Below, piece by piece: positions 24,938-33,650 of a stretch of DNA of 64,000 nt (position 1 is its first letter; every line of letters begins with the position of its first letter). Made by a program: the position numbers and the translations under genes. Location: positions 558,001 through 622,000 of the forward strand of contig NZ_JAGSYH010000003.1 of assembly GCF_025685685.1 (NCBI RefSeq), written 5' to 3'. The notes beneath the pieces are model-generated. The model was not told the DNA's origin, searched no databases, and saw nothing but the letters and a program-made list of their open reading frames with translations. This DNA comes from Acidicapsa dinghuensis (GTDB taxonomy: Bacteria; Acidobacteriota; Terriglobia; Terriglobales; Acidobacteriaceae).

Positions 24938-27172
24938 GTGACGGACCACAAGTTCTCTGTTTTTAAGTTCGAAGAGATCGAGGTCAGGGAGCGTGAGTTC
25001 CTGCTGGTGAAGGACGGAAACTCCCTGCCGGTGGAACCGAAGGTGTTTCGCGTGCTTTTGTTTCTGCTGCGAAATCCCAAGCGACTGGTGACGAAAGACG
25101 AGATCCTGAACGCAGTCTGGAATGACTGTGCGGTTTCTGACAACTCGCTCACTCGTAGCATCGCTACATTGCGCAGGCTGCTTGGAGATGACAGCCGTGA
25201 GCCACGATTTATCGCAACTGTGCCCACGATAGGCTACCGATTTCTGTGCGATGTGGTGGCTGTAGAGGAAGGCGTCAACGAGTTTGCTATGGATGAAACT
25301 CATCTTCTACCAGAGATCGATACCAAGAATCATCCCAAGCCAAAATTCGAACCGGGCCGCAAGAGACTCTCTTATCTGTCCCTCTCAGGACTGTGCATTT
25401 TGTTAGTCGTAATCGTCGCGGCTTGGTTCTTAGTACGCCAGGCCGTCAGCACACGTGACGTGCACAGACCCTTCGTTCCACATCTGGCCACCGAAGAGCG
25501 AATCACATCAAATCCGCCAGAAGCGCCCGTTGACGATGCCATCCTATCGCGCGATGGCAAATATCTCGCTTTTTATGACAATTTGGGGCTTTATCTGCGG
25601 CAAATCGCTAACGGCGAAACCCGCGCTTGGGGCCTGCCAAAGGACTTCGTTGCATGGCCCGATGACTGGTTCCCCGACGGTACCCATCTGTTGGTGACAC
25701 GCAGAGAAGGCCCGTCCAGAACACTCAGTCTTTGGAAACTTTCCCTCTTGGGCGACGATCCCGAAAAGCTCATGGACGATGCCGCAGGGGGATCTGTATC
25801 CCCGGATGGATCACGGATCGCCTATGTGCCCGGGCCCAAATTCGGCAGCGAACTCTGGGTCATGAACTCCGATGGCGCCAACGCCCGAAGAATAGCTTCG
25901 GCCAGAAAACCGGACCCGCCAAACCTGGGAGAGAGCTGGATCCAACATCCCGCCTGGTCACCCAATGGCACACGTCTTGCGTATGTCGAGGCCCGCTTCG
26001 CAACTGCCCAGGCTGATCCCGAGCAATTTGCTAACTCACTTCTGACTAGCGATGCGAATGGTGGCGATTTACAGGTTGTGTTGAAGGACGATGCCCGGTT
26101 GCGGCCGGCACTGTGGTGGACCGCGGATGGACGTATTCTCTTCGCCTACCTCAATGATCCGACGAGCGAACGTGAAGACACAGACGTTGACTCGATCTCG
26201 ATTGACGAGCACACAGGGAAGGCCGCTACCCCACCGCAACGAGTAACTGAGGGGCAAGGGTGGATTGGCCGTTTGAGCGCCACGTCAGACGGGAAGCGGC
26301 TTGTTGTATCGAGAGAGAACACAACGCGTCAGGTATTTATCACCGAACCCGATCCGGGCAACCACTGGTGGAAAGCGCCTCGCCGCCTGACCCTGGATAC
26401 GAACGAGAGTCTAGCCACGGCGTGGACCGCTGACAGCAAAGCAGTCCTTTTCGTTTCGGACCGGAATGGCAGCTGGAAACTTTTCAAACAGAATATCGAC
26501 GAGACCACAGCCGAGGTCCTTGTTGAAGGGCACGGCATGCGTTTCCCGCGTCTGAGTGCGGATGGTTTGCAAGTACTTTATCTTGTTGAATCGCAGCCAA
26601 GCGATCACTCGTTCCCTCCATCCTTGATGTCCAGGCCGTTGGCCGGAGGGCCTCCCCGGTGGATTCTTCGGGAAAATGGAATCAGCAATTACCAGTGTGC
26701 GCGGGCTCCATCGCAATTGTGCATTTTCAGCAAGCTCGTGGGATCCGATCACGTTCTTGTCTCGTTCGATCCGGAACACGGCGTTGGCCGTGAGATTACG
26801 AGAATCGCGAGCGGCGGATATTACTGGAGTCTTTCCCCGGATGGATCACGGCTTGCGCTTGTCCTCGACCCCCATCGAATTCGATTTCTCTCGCCGGACA
26901 CCGGCGCCGCTCATGATGTTAACCTCAACGACTGGCCTGCGTTTAATATCGATTGGTCAGCCGATGGTGCGAGGCTCTTCATACGGAGTATTACGCCGGC
27001 AGGCATTCCGGTGATTCTGGCCTTAAATGAGGCAGGGAAGGCGGAAGCGGTCATTGAAGGGCAAGTGGGTTCCAATTTTGCCTTCTTTATTCAGTCTCCC
27101 GACGGGCGACACGGGATTTTAGAGATGCCAACTCCAGGCGACAATAATGCCTGGATGGTCGAAAACTTTTGA
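24938..27172 (+). CDS. Membrane-anchored winged-helix protein with TolB-like propeller
   Basis: 744 residues with a GTG start. An OmpR/PhoB-type DNA-binding winged helix lies at about 5-105 (EPKVFRVLLFLLRNPKRLVTKDEILNAVW...LTRSIATLRRLLGDD...FIATVPTIGYRF). One membrane span follows at about 148-170. The exported remainder is a PD40/TolB-like propeller, with blades such as DDAILSRDGKYLAFYD, GGSVSPDGSRIAYVPG, HPAWSPNGTRLAYVE and YYWSLSPDGSRLALVL. It has the CadC-like plan of a one-component membrane regulator in which the outer propeller senses and the inner domain binds DNA. Divergent from the aspartic protease. Confidence 0.9.
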   Translation: MTDHKFSVFKFEEIEVREREFLLVKDGNSLPVEPKVFRVLLFLLRNPKRLVTKDEILNAVWNDCAVSDNSLTRSIATLRRLLGDDSREPRFIATVPTIGYRFLCDVVAVEEGVNEFAMDETHLLPEIDTKNHPKPKFEPGRKRLSYLSLSGLCILLVVIVAAWFLVRQAVSTRDVHRPFVPHLATEERITSNPPEAPVDDAILSRDGKYLAFYDNLGLYLRQIANGETRAWGLPKDFVAWPDDWFPDGTHLLVTRREGPSRTLSLWKLSLLGDDPEKLMDDAAGGSVSPDGSRIAYVPGPKFGSELWVMNSDGANARRIASARKPDPPNLGESWIQHPAWSPNGTRLAYVEARFATAQADPEQFANSLLTSDANGGDLQVVLKDDARLRPALWWTADGRILFAYLNDPTSEREDTDVDSISIDEHTGKAATPPQRVTEGQGWIGRLSATSDGKRLVVSRENTTRQVFITEPDPGNHWWKAPRRLTLDTNESLATAWTADSKAVLFVSDRNGSWKLFKQNIDETTAEVLVEGHGMRFPRLSADGLQVLYLVESQPSDHSFPPSLMSRPLAGGPPRWILRENGISNYQCARAPSQLCIFSKLVGSDHVLVSFDPEHGVGREITRIASGGYYWSLSPDGSRLALVLDPHRIRFLSPDTGAAHDVNLNDWPAFNIDWSADGARLFIRSITPAGIPVILALNEAGKAEAVIEGQVGSNFAFFIQSPDGRHGILEMPTPGDNNAWMVENF

Positions 27173-27340
27173 GTCGCCCATCGACGACCTGTAAGTGCAT
27201 AGCCGCGCTTTTTCTAACTGCCCATATCTAAAGGTTTGGGCCGACGGGGCGAATGATTGTTACTCAACGTCTTTGCGGAAACGGATAAGATGTTTTTTCA
27301 TCGCTTCCAGTCGTTGCTGTCTTTCGTCGTTCGCTTACTT

Positions 27341-28201
27341 CTACATACCCTCGACTAACGACCGAAGAGCCTCCGTCAAAGTGACGCTGCCTTTGCGCGA
27401 GCCTGCAGATCCTGATTCAAAATCAATCCAGCCTTCATTGAAACCATCCAGCATGCGCATGCGAGGTGATGGATTCTTCATCCCTTGCGAACGAAACAAC
27501 TCCTCCCAGCCAGAGCGAGGAACGGCTTGAATCCCAACATTGTTGCCGAGAGCGCTTCCAAGCGCGCCAGCCACATCGTTCGCGGAATAGCGTTCGGGCC
27601 CTTCCAACTCGACGACGCGGACTCCCTGCCATGTTTCGCTCAGGAGTTCTGTTGCGGTGCGAGCAATGTCCACTGTTGAGACCATTGGAATCTGATGGTC
27701 GAGCGGCTGCAGGAAGCTGTGCACCACGCCAGTTCTGGCGGACTCGACATCCCAGGACGTGTTCTCCATGAACCATGCCGCCCGAAGGAACGCCACTGGA
27801 ACGGATACAGTGCGAAGCATCTCCTCTGTGATGCCGGAATTGTTGAGCAGGTTCGGCTCTGTTACCTGAGCGCCAACCGTAGACAGGAAGACAACTCTCG
27901 GGGGGCGCGTGGCTTCAATGGCGGCACGAATCGCTGCCGCGTTCTGCCGCGTGTCCGGGAAGCCGGGTTCGGGGTCATAGTCGGGAGGCGTCATCAGGAA
28001 GACGCCTTCGACATCGCGGAACGCCTCTGCCAACGCGTCAGCGTCATCAATGCTCGCGATTGATACCTCGCAACCGATCGCGGACCATTTGTCACCTTTT
28101 GACTGGTCCCGAACCACCGCTCTTATCTTCTGCCCCTGCGCGAGAAGATTTCGCGCAACTTCGCCTCCCACTTTGCCCGTGATTCCAGTAATCGCAAACA
28201 T
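27341..28201 (-). CDS. NmrA-like NAD(P)-binding reductase
   Basis: About 286 residues. The start at 28201 (MFAITGITGKVGGEVARNLL) is fixed by GGAGGAAAT directly upstream. A Rossmann dinucleotide-binding motif TGITGKVG opens the protein, followed by the atypical short-chain dehydrogenase pattern (RAVVRDQSKG, GVFLMTPPDYDP, RVVFLSTVGA, TVSVPVAFLRAAWFMEN). Family members are NmrA-type redox sensors or quinone reductases such as QorB; the exact reaction is uncertain. It is divergent from a LysR regulator, which probably controls it. Confidence 0.88.
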   Translation of the reverse strand: MFAITGITGKVGGEVARNLLAQGQKIRAVVRDQSKGDKWSAIGCEVSIASIDDADALAEAFRDVEGVFLMTPPDYDPEPGFPDTRQNAAAIRAAIEATRPPRVVFLSTVGAQVTEPNLLNNSGITEEMLRTVSVPVAFLRAAWFMENTSWDVESARTGVVHSFLQPLDHQIPMVSTVDIARTATELLSETWQGVRVVELEGPERYSANDVAGALGSALGNNVGIQAVPRSGWEELFRSQGMKNPSPRMRMLDGFNEGWIDFESGSAGSRKGSVTLTEALRSLVEGM

Positions 28202-28278
28202 ATTTCCTCCAAACGTGAGCCGAAAGCTCGGCACTGGTTATCTGATGTGGCTTCTATTGCAGCGTTTCACGCATAAAA

Positions 28279-28295
28279 TGCATAGTAGTAATGCA
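28279..28295. promoter_or_regulatory. Candidate LysR operator between the NmrA-like and lysR genes
   Basis: TGCAT, 7-bp spacer, ATGCA: a perfect palindrome of the T-N11-A type recognised by LysR proteins, in the 109-bp gap between the divergent genes starting at 28201 (minus) and 28311 (plus). Confidence 0.6.
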
Positions 28296-28310
28296 TATAG
28301 CGCAATGATC

Positions 28311-29225
28311 ATGCGATTCGACGAGCAAACCTTAAGTGACGCGAGCGTATTTGTAGCGATTGTGCGATGCGGGAGCTTTGCCAACGCAGCCAGATCGCTG
28401 AACCTGTCTCAATCCGCCTCAAGCCGCGCCGTCAATCGCCTGGAGAAGCGTCTCGGCGTCAGGGTTCTTGACCGGACGACGCGATCCCTCTCCCTCACGG
28501 ATGAGGGCAGGGGCCTATTCGAGAGACTGGAGCCGCTGCTGCATGGTTTCGAGGATGCATTTGCCTCGGTGCACGAAGACCGATCACGGATGCGCGGAAG
28601 ACTGCGGGTGAAGATACATCCGACCCTGGCTCACGTGATTACCGGCGAACAACTCAGGACCTTCGTCGAACGCTGTCCGGAGCTTGCCGTCGAACTTATC
28701 AGCAGCGACAAGCTTGGCGACCTTGTCGGGGAAGGCATGGATATCGCTCTCCACGTGGGGGAGCTGTCTTCGTCCCGCCTGATTGCGAAGAAGCTCCTCG
28801 ACACGCGTGTCATTACAGTAGCAGCACCCGCATACCTCAGAAAACACGGGAAAATCGTTCATCCCAAAGACCTACTCAAAAAAGAACACGCCTTGATCGA
28901 CTACCGTAATCCGGAGACAGGCAGACCGTTCCAATGGGAATTTCATCGAGGCCGGGAGTTGGTTAAGATCGCCACACCAGAAAAGCTGGTGGTCAGCGAT
29001 ATCGTCACCTTGCATCGCATCTGCATGGCCGGATGGGGAATCGCGCAGGTGCTTGAAGTCGCTGTCAGGCCCATGCTTGTCTCGGGAGCGATGGTGAAAA
29101 TACTGGCCGAGTGGGGCGATGAGCACTTTCCTATTTACGCGGTCTATCCATCCCGGAACTATGTTCCGCCGAAGCTGAGGGTATTTTTGGAGTTTGTTTC
29201 TTCTGTCATAAGTGAAGAGGATTAG
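28311..29225 (+). CDS. LysR-family transcriptional regulator
   Basis: About 304 residues. N-terminal winged helix (LSDASVFVAIVRCGSFANAARSLNLSQSASSRAVNRLEKRLGVRVLDRTTRSLSLTDEG, about 5-65), then the periplasmic-binding-like effector domain (LRVKIHPTLAHVI...GMDIALHVGELSSSRLIAKKLLDTRVITVAAPAYL). The start at 28311 (MRFDEQ) puts the helix-turn-helix at the usual distance; 28305 also fits. The frame is open further upstream, but that part overlaps the divergent gene and is not coding. It likely regulates the adjacent NmrA-like reductase through the palindrome between them; the effector is unknown. Confidence 0.92.
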   Translation: MRFDEQTLSDASVFVAIVRCGSFANAARSLNLSQSASSRAVNRLEKRLGVRVLDRTTRSLSLTDEGRGLFERLEPLLHGFEDAFASVHEDRSRMRGRLRVKIHPTLAHVITGEQLRTFVERCPELAVELISSDKLGDLVGEGMDIALHVGELSSSRLIAKKLLDTRVITVAAPAYLRKHGKIVHPKDLLKKEHALIDYRNPETGRPFQWEFHRGRELVKIATPEKLVVSDIVTLHRICMAGWGIAQVLEVAVRPMLVSGAMVKILAEWGDEHFPIYAVYPSRNYVPPKLRVFLEFVSSVISEED

Positions 29226-29291
29226 CCGGGACTGCGTCCGATCAGGTACGAATCTTTCCTGGATAAAAAAACGAAGCAAAACCGCCGCTTG

Positions 29292-32015
29292 CTACTCGCA
29301 GCGAAGAGCCGTCATGGGATCAACGTGCGTGGCGCGGCGCGCGGGCAATGCGCAGGCCAGGATTCCAACCAGGAGCAGGAGACATGCGGTGAGAACGAAC
29401 GTCGCCGGATCAGTAGGCTGCACGGCGTAGAGCAGGCTCTTCAAGAGGCGGCTAACACCGAGTGCCGCTCCGCATCCAACCAACACACCAGCCATCATCA
29501 GCACGATTCCTTGCCACACCACCATAGACCAGATAGTTCCACGCTGTGCTCCGAGCGCTGTGCGAATGCCGATTTCGCGCGTGCGGCGTTCTACCTCGTA
29601 TGAGAGCAAACCATAGAGGCCAATGCAGGCGAGCAAGAGACCCACGATTGCGAAAATGCCAAGGAGCCGGCCTACCAGGCGCTCGTTAAAAAGCAGGCGG
29701 TCGATTGAATCGGATTGCGTACGCATACGCATGATAGGCAGATTGATGTCGACGGTATTCACTACGTTGCGTACGGCGGGCATGAGCGAGGAAGGTGCGG
29801 ACTGGGTTCGAATTGCAAAAGTGGCGCCGTCGGACGCGAGCGGCATGTAGGCGGTCGGCGCAACTTCTTTGCGTAGCGTGTCATATTTGGTGTCGCCGAC
29901 CACACCAACGATTTCCCATTGCGGGTCCTTCGGGTCATCTCCGCCGATATGCAAACCGAGCGGGTTCTGGCCAGGGACGTATTTTTGTACGAACACGCGA
30001 TTGACGAGCACGCGATTGGTAGTCGCAGTATCGGCCTGATTTAGCAGCCGCCCCTCCAGAAGAGGAATCCTCATCGTATGAAAATACTCCGGGCCTACGG
30101 AGAGGGTTTGTACTTGGACGGAGCTTTTATCGGCGAGCCCTTGTACATGCATGGTCCGGCTCGAACGCCCGCCGTCGAGCAAAGCTCCGGAAGAATAAGT
30201 GACGTTGATGACTCCAGGCAATGCGGCAATTCTCTTCTGCAGATCTGTGTAGAGATTGGTGATTTGCTGGTCTTTATAGCCAGTCAGCTCGGGATTGATG
30301 GAGAAGAGGATCAGATTTCGTGTGTCGAAGCCAGGATCGATGTTGCGCAATTTGTCGAGAGAGCGCAGGAGTAGTCCGGCTCCCGTAAGTACGACCATGG
30401 AAAGCGTGACCTGGAGGATGACCAGGACGCTGCCGAGACCGAGAAGGCGTCCGCGGCCATGGCTGGCAGCGGCTGTCGTGGTATTGCCTTTCAGTTGCGC
30501 GGTCACACTGGTGCGAGCGCCGCGGAATGCCGGGGCAAGACCAAAGCCGACTCCGGTGAGAAACGCGACGCCAACGGTGAAGAGCAGAATGCGCGCATCG
30601 ACATGCAGGTCGAGCTGCAGAGGAGAGTAAGAGTTCGCCGAGAAAAACGAGGCAAGGGCTGAAACGCTAAGAGGAGCAAGTAATACGCCGAGGCCGGCTC
30701 CGATGAATGAGAGCACGAGACTCTCGGTGAGAAGCTGGCGGATGACGCGACGACGCGACGCGCCCATCGCAAGGCGCACTGCCATTTCTCGCTCGCGAGA
30801 GGCAGCTCGCGCCAGCATGAGACCTGCTACATTGGCGCACGCTATCAGCAAGGTAAGGCCAACTGCCGCCATGAGCAGAAGGAGCGGCTCGCCATACGCG
30901 TTTCGAATCCCAGTCAGGGCCTCTTGCGCGGGCAACAGAAGAAGATGAGGATCGTCGGCCGGATCCCATTCCTTGTTGGGACCATGAAGCATCTCATTCT
31001 TGTAGATCGAGTCGAGTGCAGCCTGTGCCTGTACGCGCGAAACACCAGCGTGCAAGCGGCCAACAACCACGAGCCACCAGTCTGTCGGATCGGTTGGGTC
31101 AATATGTTTGAGCCCAAGCGTGGTTGTCTGGTTCAGTGAAACCCATAGATCGACCGATTTGCCCGGTGTGAGTCGCGTAAAACCGGGCTCCGTGACGCCG
31201 ATGATAGTGAAAGGAGCATTGTTGAGGTGGATGATTCGCCCGATAACCGTCGGGGATCCACCAAAAGCGCGCTGCCAGTATCCATAGTCGAGCACGGCTA
31301 CCGATGGCGCTCCGGGCTTCTCATCATCCGGCGACAAGGTGCGACCCAGCGCAGGTAGTACGCCGAGTGTCTCAAAGTAGCTTCCCGAAACAAGTTGTCC
31401 TTGCGCGATCGCCGCGGCTCCATTACCGCTGAGGTCCATTTGAAAAGGCCCGATGAAGGCCATTGCATCTTCGAGAACACTGTTTTGTTTTTGAATTTCC
31501 TGGAAGAGCGGATACGACATCGTGCATCCGGTTGTACCCTCAGGGTTGTGGGTACAATCTCCAAAGCTGCTCACGCCTACATGGCTCGGCCCGTGATGCG
31601 CCGACCATTGCGCCATAACCAACTGCTGCGGATCGCGCACAGGAATGGAGCGAAGCATGATTGCGTTGACGAGCGTAAAGATAGCGGTATTCGCTCCAAT
31701 GCCGAGCGCCAGGGTGATGATGACGACTGTGGTGAAAACAGGCGATTTCACCAGCATGCGCAGACTGTAACGCAGATCCTGGACGAGAGAATCGAGAAAC
31801 GAAATGCCACGGGCATCCCGGCAATCTTCCTTAACTTGTCCGACTCCACCAAAGTCGAGCCGCACCTGGCGCAGCGCTTCATCCTTGCTCATGCCAGTGC
31901 GCATGTATTTGTCTACCTGCTTTTCCTGATGGAAACGCAGCTCATCATCGAGTTCTTCGTCGACCTTCGCGCGGCGAAAGAGGGAACGAAGCCGGATATA
32001 CAAATCGCTCAGCAT
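29292..32015 (-). CDS. ADOP-family FtsX/MacB-like permease
   Basis: 907 residues. The ATG at 32015 has GGAGG 6 bp upstream; a GTG one codon before is less likely. ADOP layout: prefix helix (VDEELDDELRFHQEKQVDKYMRTGMSKDEALRQVRLDFGG), first span (VVIITLALGIGANTAIFTLVNAIMLR), MacB domains, and FtsX blocks (LLIACANVAGLMLARAASREREMAVRLAMGASRRRV; LYGLLSYEVERRTREIGIRTALGAQRG). Its PadR gene lies just upstream in the same operon. It belongs to the same family as the three copies at 13.7-23 kb but is separated from them by 6 kb of unrelated genes. Confidence 0.92.
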   Translation of the reverse strand: MLSDLYIRLRSLFRRAKVDEELDDELRFHQEKQVDKYMRTGMSKDEALRQVRLDFGGVGQVKEDCRDARGISFLDSLVQDLRYSLRMLVKSPVFTTVVIITLALGIGANTAIFTLVNAIMLRSIPVRDPQQLVMAQWSAHHGPSHVGVSSFGDCTHNPEGTTGCTMSYPLFQEIQKQNSVLEDAMAFIGPFQMDLSGNGAAAIAQGQLVSGSYFETLGVLPALGRTLSPDDEKPGAPSVAVLDYGYWQRAFGGSPTVIGRIIHLNNAPFTIIGVTEPGFTRLTPGKSVDLWVSLNQTTTLGLKHIDPTDPTDWWLVVVGRLHAGVSRVQAQAALDSIYKNEMLHGPNKEWDPADDPHLLLLPAQEALTGIRNAYGEPLLLLMAAVGLTLLIACANVAGLMLARAASREREMAVRLAMGASRRRVIRQLLTESLVLSFIGAGLGVLLAPLSVSALASFFSANSYSPLQLDLHVDARILLFTVGVAFLTGVGFGLAPAFRGARTSVTAQLKGNTTTAAASHGRGRLLGLGSVLVILQVTLSMVVLTGAGLLLRSLDKLRNIDPGFDTRNLILFSINPELTGYKDQQITNLYTDLQKRIAALPGVINVTYSSGALLDGGRSSRTMHVQGLADKSSVQVQTLSVGPEYFHTMRIPLLEGRLLNQADTATTNRVLVNRVFVQKYVPGQNPLGLHIGGDDPKDPQWEIVGVVGDTKYDTLRKEVAPTAYMPLASDGATFAIRTQSAPSSLMPAVRNVVNTVDINLPIMRMRTQSDSIDRLLFNERLVGRLLGIFAIVGLLLACIGLYGLLSYEVERRTREIGIRTALGAQRGTIWSMVVWQGIVLMMAGVLVGCGAALGVSRLLKSLLYAVQPTDPATFVLTACLLLLVGILACALPARRATHVDPMTALRCE

Positions 32016-32025
32016 CACGCACCTC

Positions 32026-32358
32026 CTAAACGGCTCTCAGCACCTGGGCGACAGCGGTTGTCAGCTTTTCCCAGACGTCCTGCTCGGCAGCAAGCTGTTT
32101 GAGGCCTGTCTTGGTCAGCTCGTAGTATTTGGCACGGCGATTATTTTCCGATGCGCCCCATTGCGCTTTGATCCATCCGCGCCGCTCCAGACGATGAAGC
32201 GCTGGATAGAGAGATCCCTGCTGAATGCGCAGAACATCCTCGGATATCTGCTGAATCCGCTCGGAAATGGCCCATCCATGCTGCGGGCCCAGGGACAACG
32301 TCCTCAGGATGAGAAGGTCCAGCGTGCCTTGCGGCAAGTCAATATGCGGGCTCGTCAT
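32026..32358 (-). CDS. PadR-family transcriptional regulator
   Basis: About 110 residues, PadR winged helix ([28 protein letters not shown]...[47 protein letters not shown]). The start at 32358 (MTSPHID) has AAGGGG 5 bp upstream and sits just below the promoter; the longer open frame to 32532 is not coding. It is most like the first PadR (16283-16645) in its C-terminal SENNRRAK segment. Upstream of, and probably controlling, the ADOP gene at 29292. Confidence 0.93.
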   Translation of the reverse strand: MTSPHIDLPQGTLDLLILRTLSLGPQHGWAISERIQQISEDVLRIQQGSLYPALHRLERRGWIKAQWGASENNRRAKYYELTKTGLKQLAAEQDVWEKLTTAVAQVLRAV

Positions 32359-32373
32359 TTCTACCCCTTCTAC

Positions 32374-32415
32374 TTCTACAAGTGGCAATATATGCCAACT
32401 CTTGTAGAAATGCAA
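32374..32415 (-). promoter_or_regulatory. Promoter and nested palindromic operator of the fourth padR gene
   Basis: Minus strand: -35 TTGCAT (32415-32410), 17-bp spacer, -10 TATATT (32392-32387). A perfect 9-bp inverted repeat TTCTACAAG (32374-32382) / CTTGTAGAA (32401-32409) brackets the -10 box, and a shorter inverted repeat TGGCA/TGCCA lies inside it. This matches the promoter-embedded operator seen at 16641-16682 but with a different sequence. Confidence 0.8.
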
Positions 32416-32467
32416 GGGGAATCCGCAGATCGAATCGAACGAAAAACCGTGGTGGTCGGCAGACGAA

Positions 32468-33358
32468 TTATTTGGGCATGGGGATCGATACGGCTTTGCC
32501 TGCGCCGCGCTCGGCGATCCAGAGCGTGTCACCTGCGGGCTCTACGCCGGTTGGCGTATTCAATCCTTCCTTAACGACGGTGACGTGGGCCTTATCTCCA
32601 TCGATCGTAAGGACAGAGATTTTGCCGCTGCCATTTTCGGCAAGGAAAAGCTTGCCGTTGGCTGCCCTCATGCCATCCGGTCCCTTGATTGGCTGATCCG
32701 TCCAGATATCGACGGGTGTGCCTGGTTTACCATCAGCGCCGACAGGGATGCGATAAAGCTTGTTGTAGATGACGTTGTTTACATAGAGCGTGCCGTCGAG
32801 AAAGGTAATGCCATCGATGCCCATCAGCGTCCGATGTTCCAGATAAAGCTCTGCTGAAGAAGCGCCTGCAGGCAGCCTGTAGATTCTGCCAGTCGCGGTG
32901 TCGGTGATGTAGAGCGCCTTGTCCGGTCCGATGGTGAAGTCGTTGCAGGTGGTGTTTTCTCCAGGCAGATTCCAGCGAATCTTCGGCGCGCCGGTGGAGA
33001 GATCAAAGCTTCTGAGCGCGGTGTGGCGCTGCACCGGAGTAGTGTTGGGCACCGGAGTCAGTTGGCATGTCCACAATGTGTTACTGGAAGCATCGGCGAG
33101 CATCCCGAAGAAGAATGTCCCGGGAACCTCGGCACTGGCGTCGATAAACTTTTCGGCTATCGATGAACCTGGGCGCACTTTGTAGACAAATGGCGAACTG
33201 GCGCTGCCGACGATCAGCACCCCGCCGGGCGCCATGGTCAGGCTCTCAGGCTGCGACTTCGCATCGGAGATCAGAATTTCCGCAGCAGACGCGACTTGCG
33301 CAAAACTCACGATCAGAGCGGCACAGGCAGCAAAACATCGAAGGTTCCGGATAGCCAT
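32468..33358 (-). CDS. Exported SMP-30/gluconolactonase-like beta-propeller protein
   Basis: About 296 residues. The start at 33358 (MAIRNLRCFAACAALIVSFAQVASA) gives a clear signal peptide and has AGGGAGA upstream; the longer frame to 33442 is not coding. The mature protein has repeating propeller motifs (PESLTMAPGGVLIVGS, NDFTIGPDKALYITDTATGRIYRLP, GIDGITFLDGTLYVNNV, GPDGMRAANGKLFLAENGSGKISV, LNTPTGVEPAGDTLWIAERG) of the SMP-30/gluconolactonase kind. A lactonase or simple ligand-binding role is possible; no adjacent gene points to a substrate. Confidence 0.82.
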   Translation of the reverse strand: MAIRNLRCFAACAALIVSFAQVASAAEILISDAKSQPESLTMAPGGVLIVGSASSPFVYKVRPGSSIAEKFIDASAEVPGTFFFGMLADASSNTLWTCQLTPVPNTTPVQRHTALRSFDLSTGAPKIRWNLPGENTTCNDFTIGPDKALYITDTATGRIYRLPAGASSAELYLEHRTLMGIDGITFLDGTLYVNNVIYNKLYRIPVGADGKPGTPVDIWTDQPIKGPDGMRAANGKLFLAENGSGKISVLTIDGDKAHVTVVKEGLNTPTGVEPAGDTLWIAERGAGKAVSIPMPK

Positions 33359-33650
33359 TGTTAAATCTCCCTGGAGATGCTCTCGCGTTAAGGACGAATG
33401 AATCGGGGGGTGATGGATTGCAATCACGAAGAGAAACTGCAAAAAAGTCAGCCTGTACAGTATGCCGGATAGGATGCAGGCTTGTGGTTGTTAAATTTGT
33501 GCGGAAATTGCAGACTTGCCCGCAGGCGCCGCGACGGATGGGAAAACGAAGTGTCTCATGTGAAGCTGGAATGAAAAACTTCTGCGCCTGCGAGTACCGT
33601 ATAAGAAGCCGCGCCGGAGCTGGTGTCTGTTGAGCTTTCATAAACCTGAG

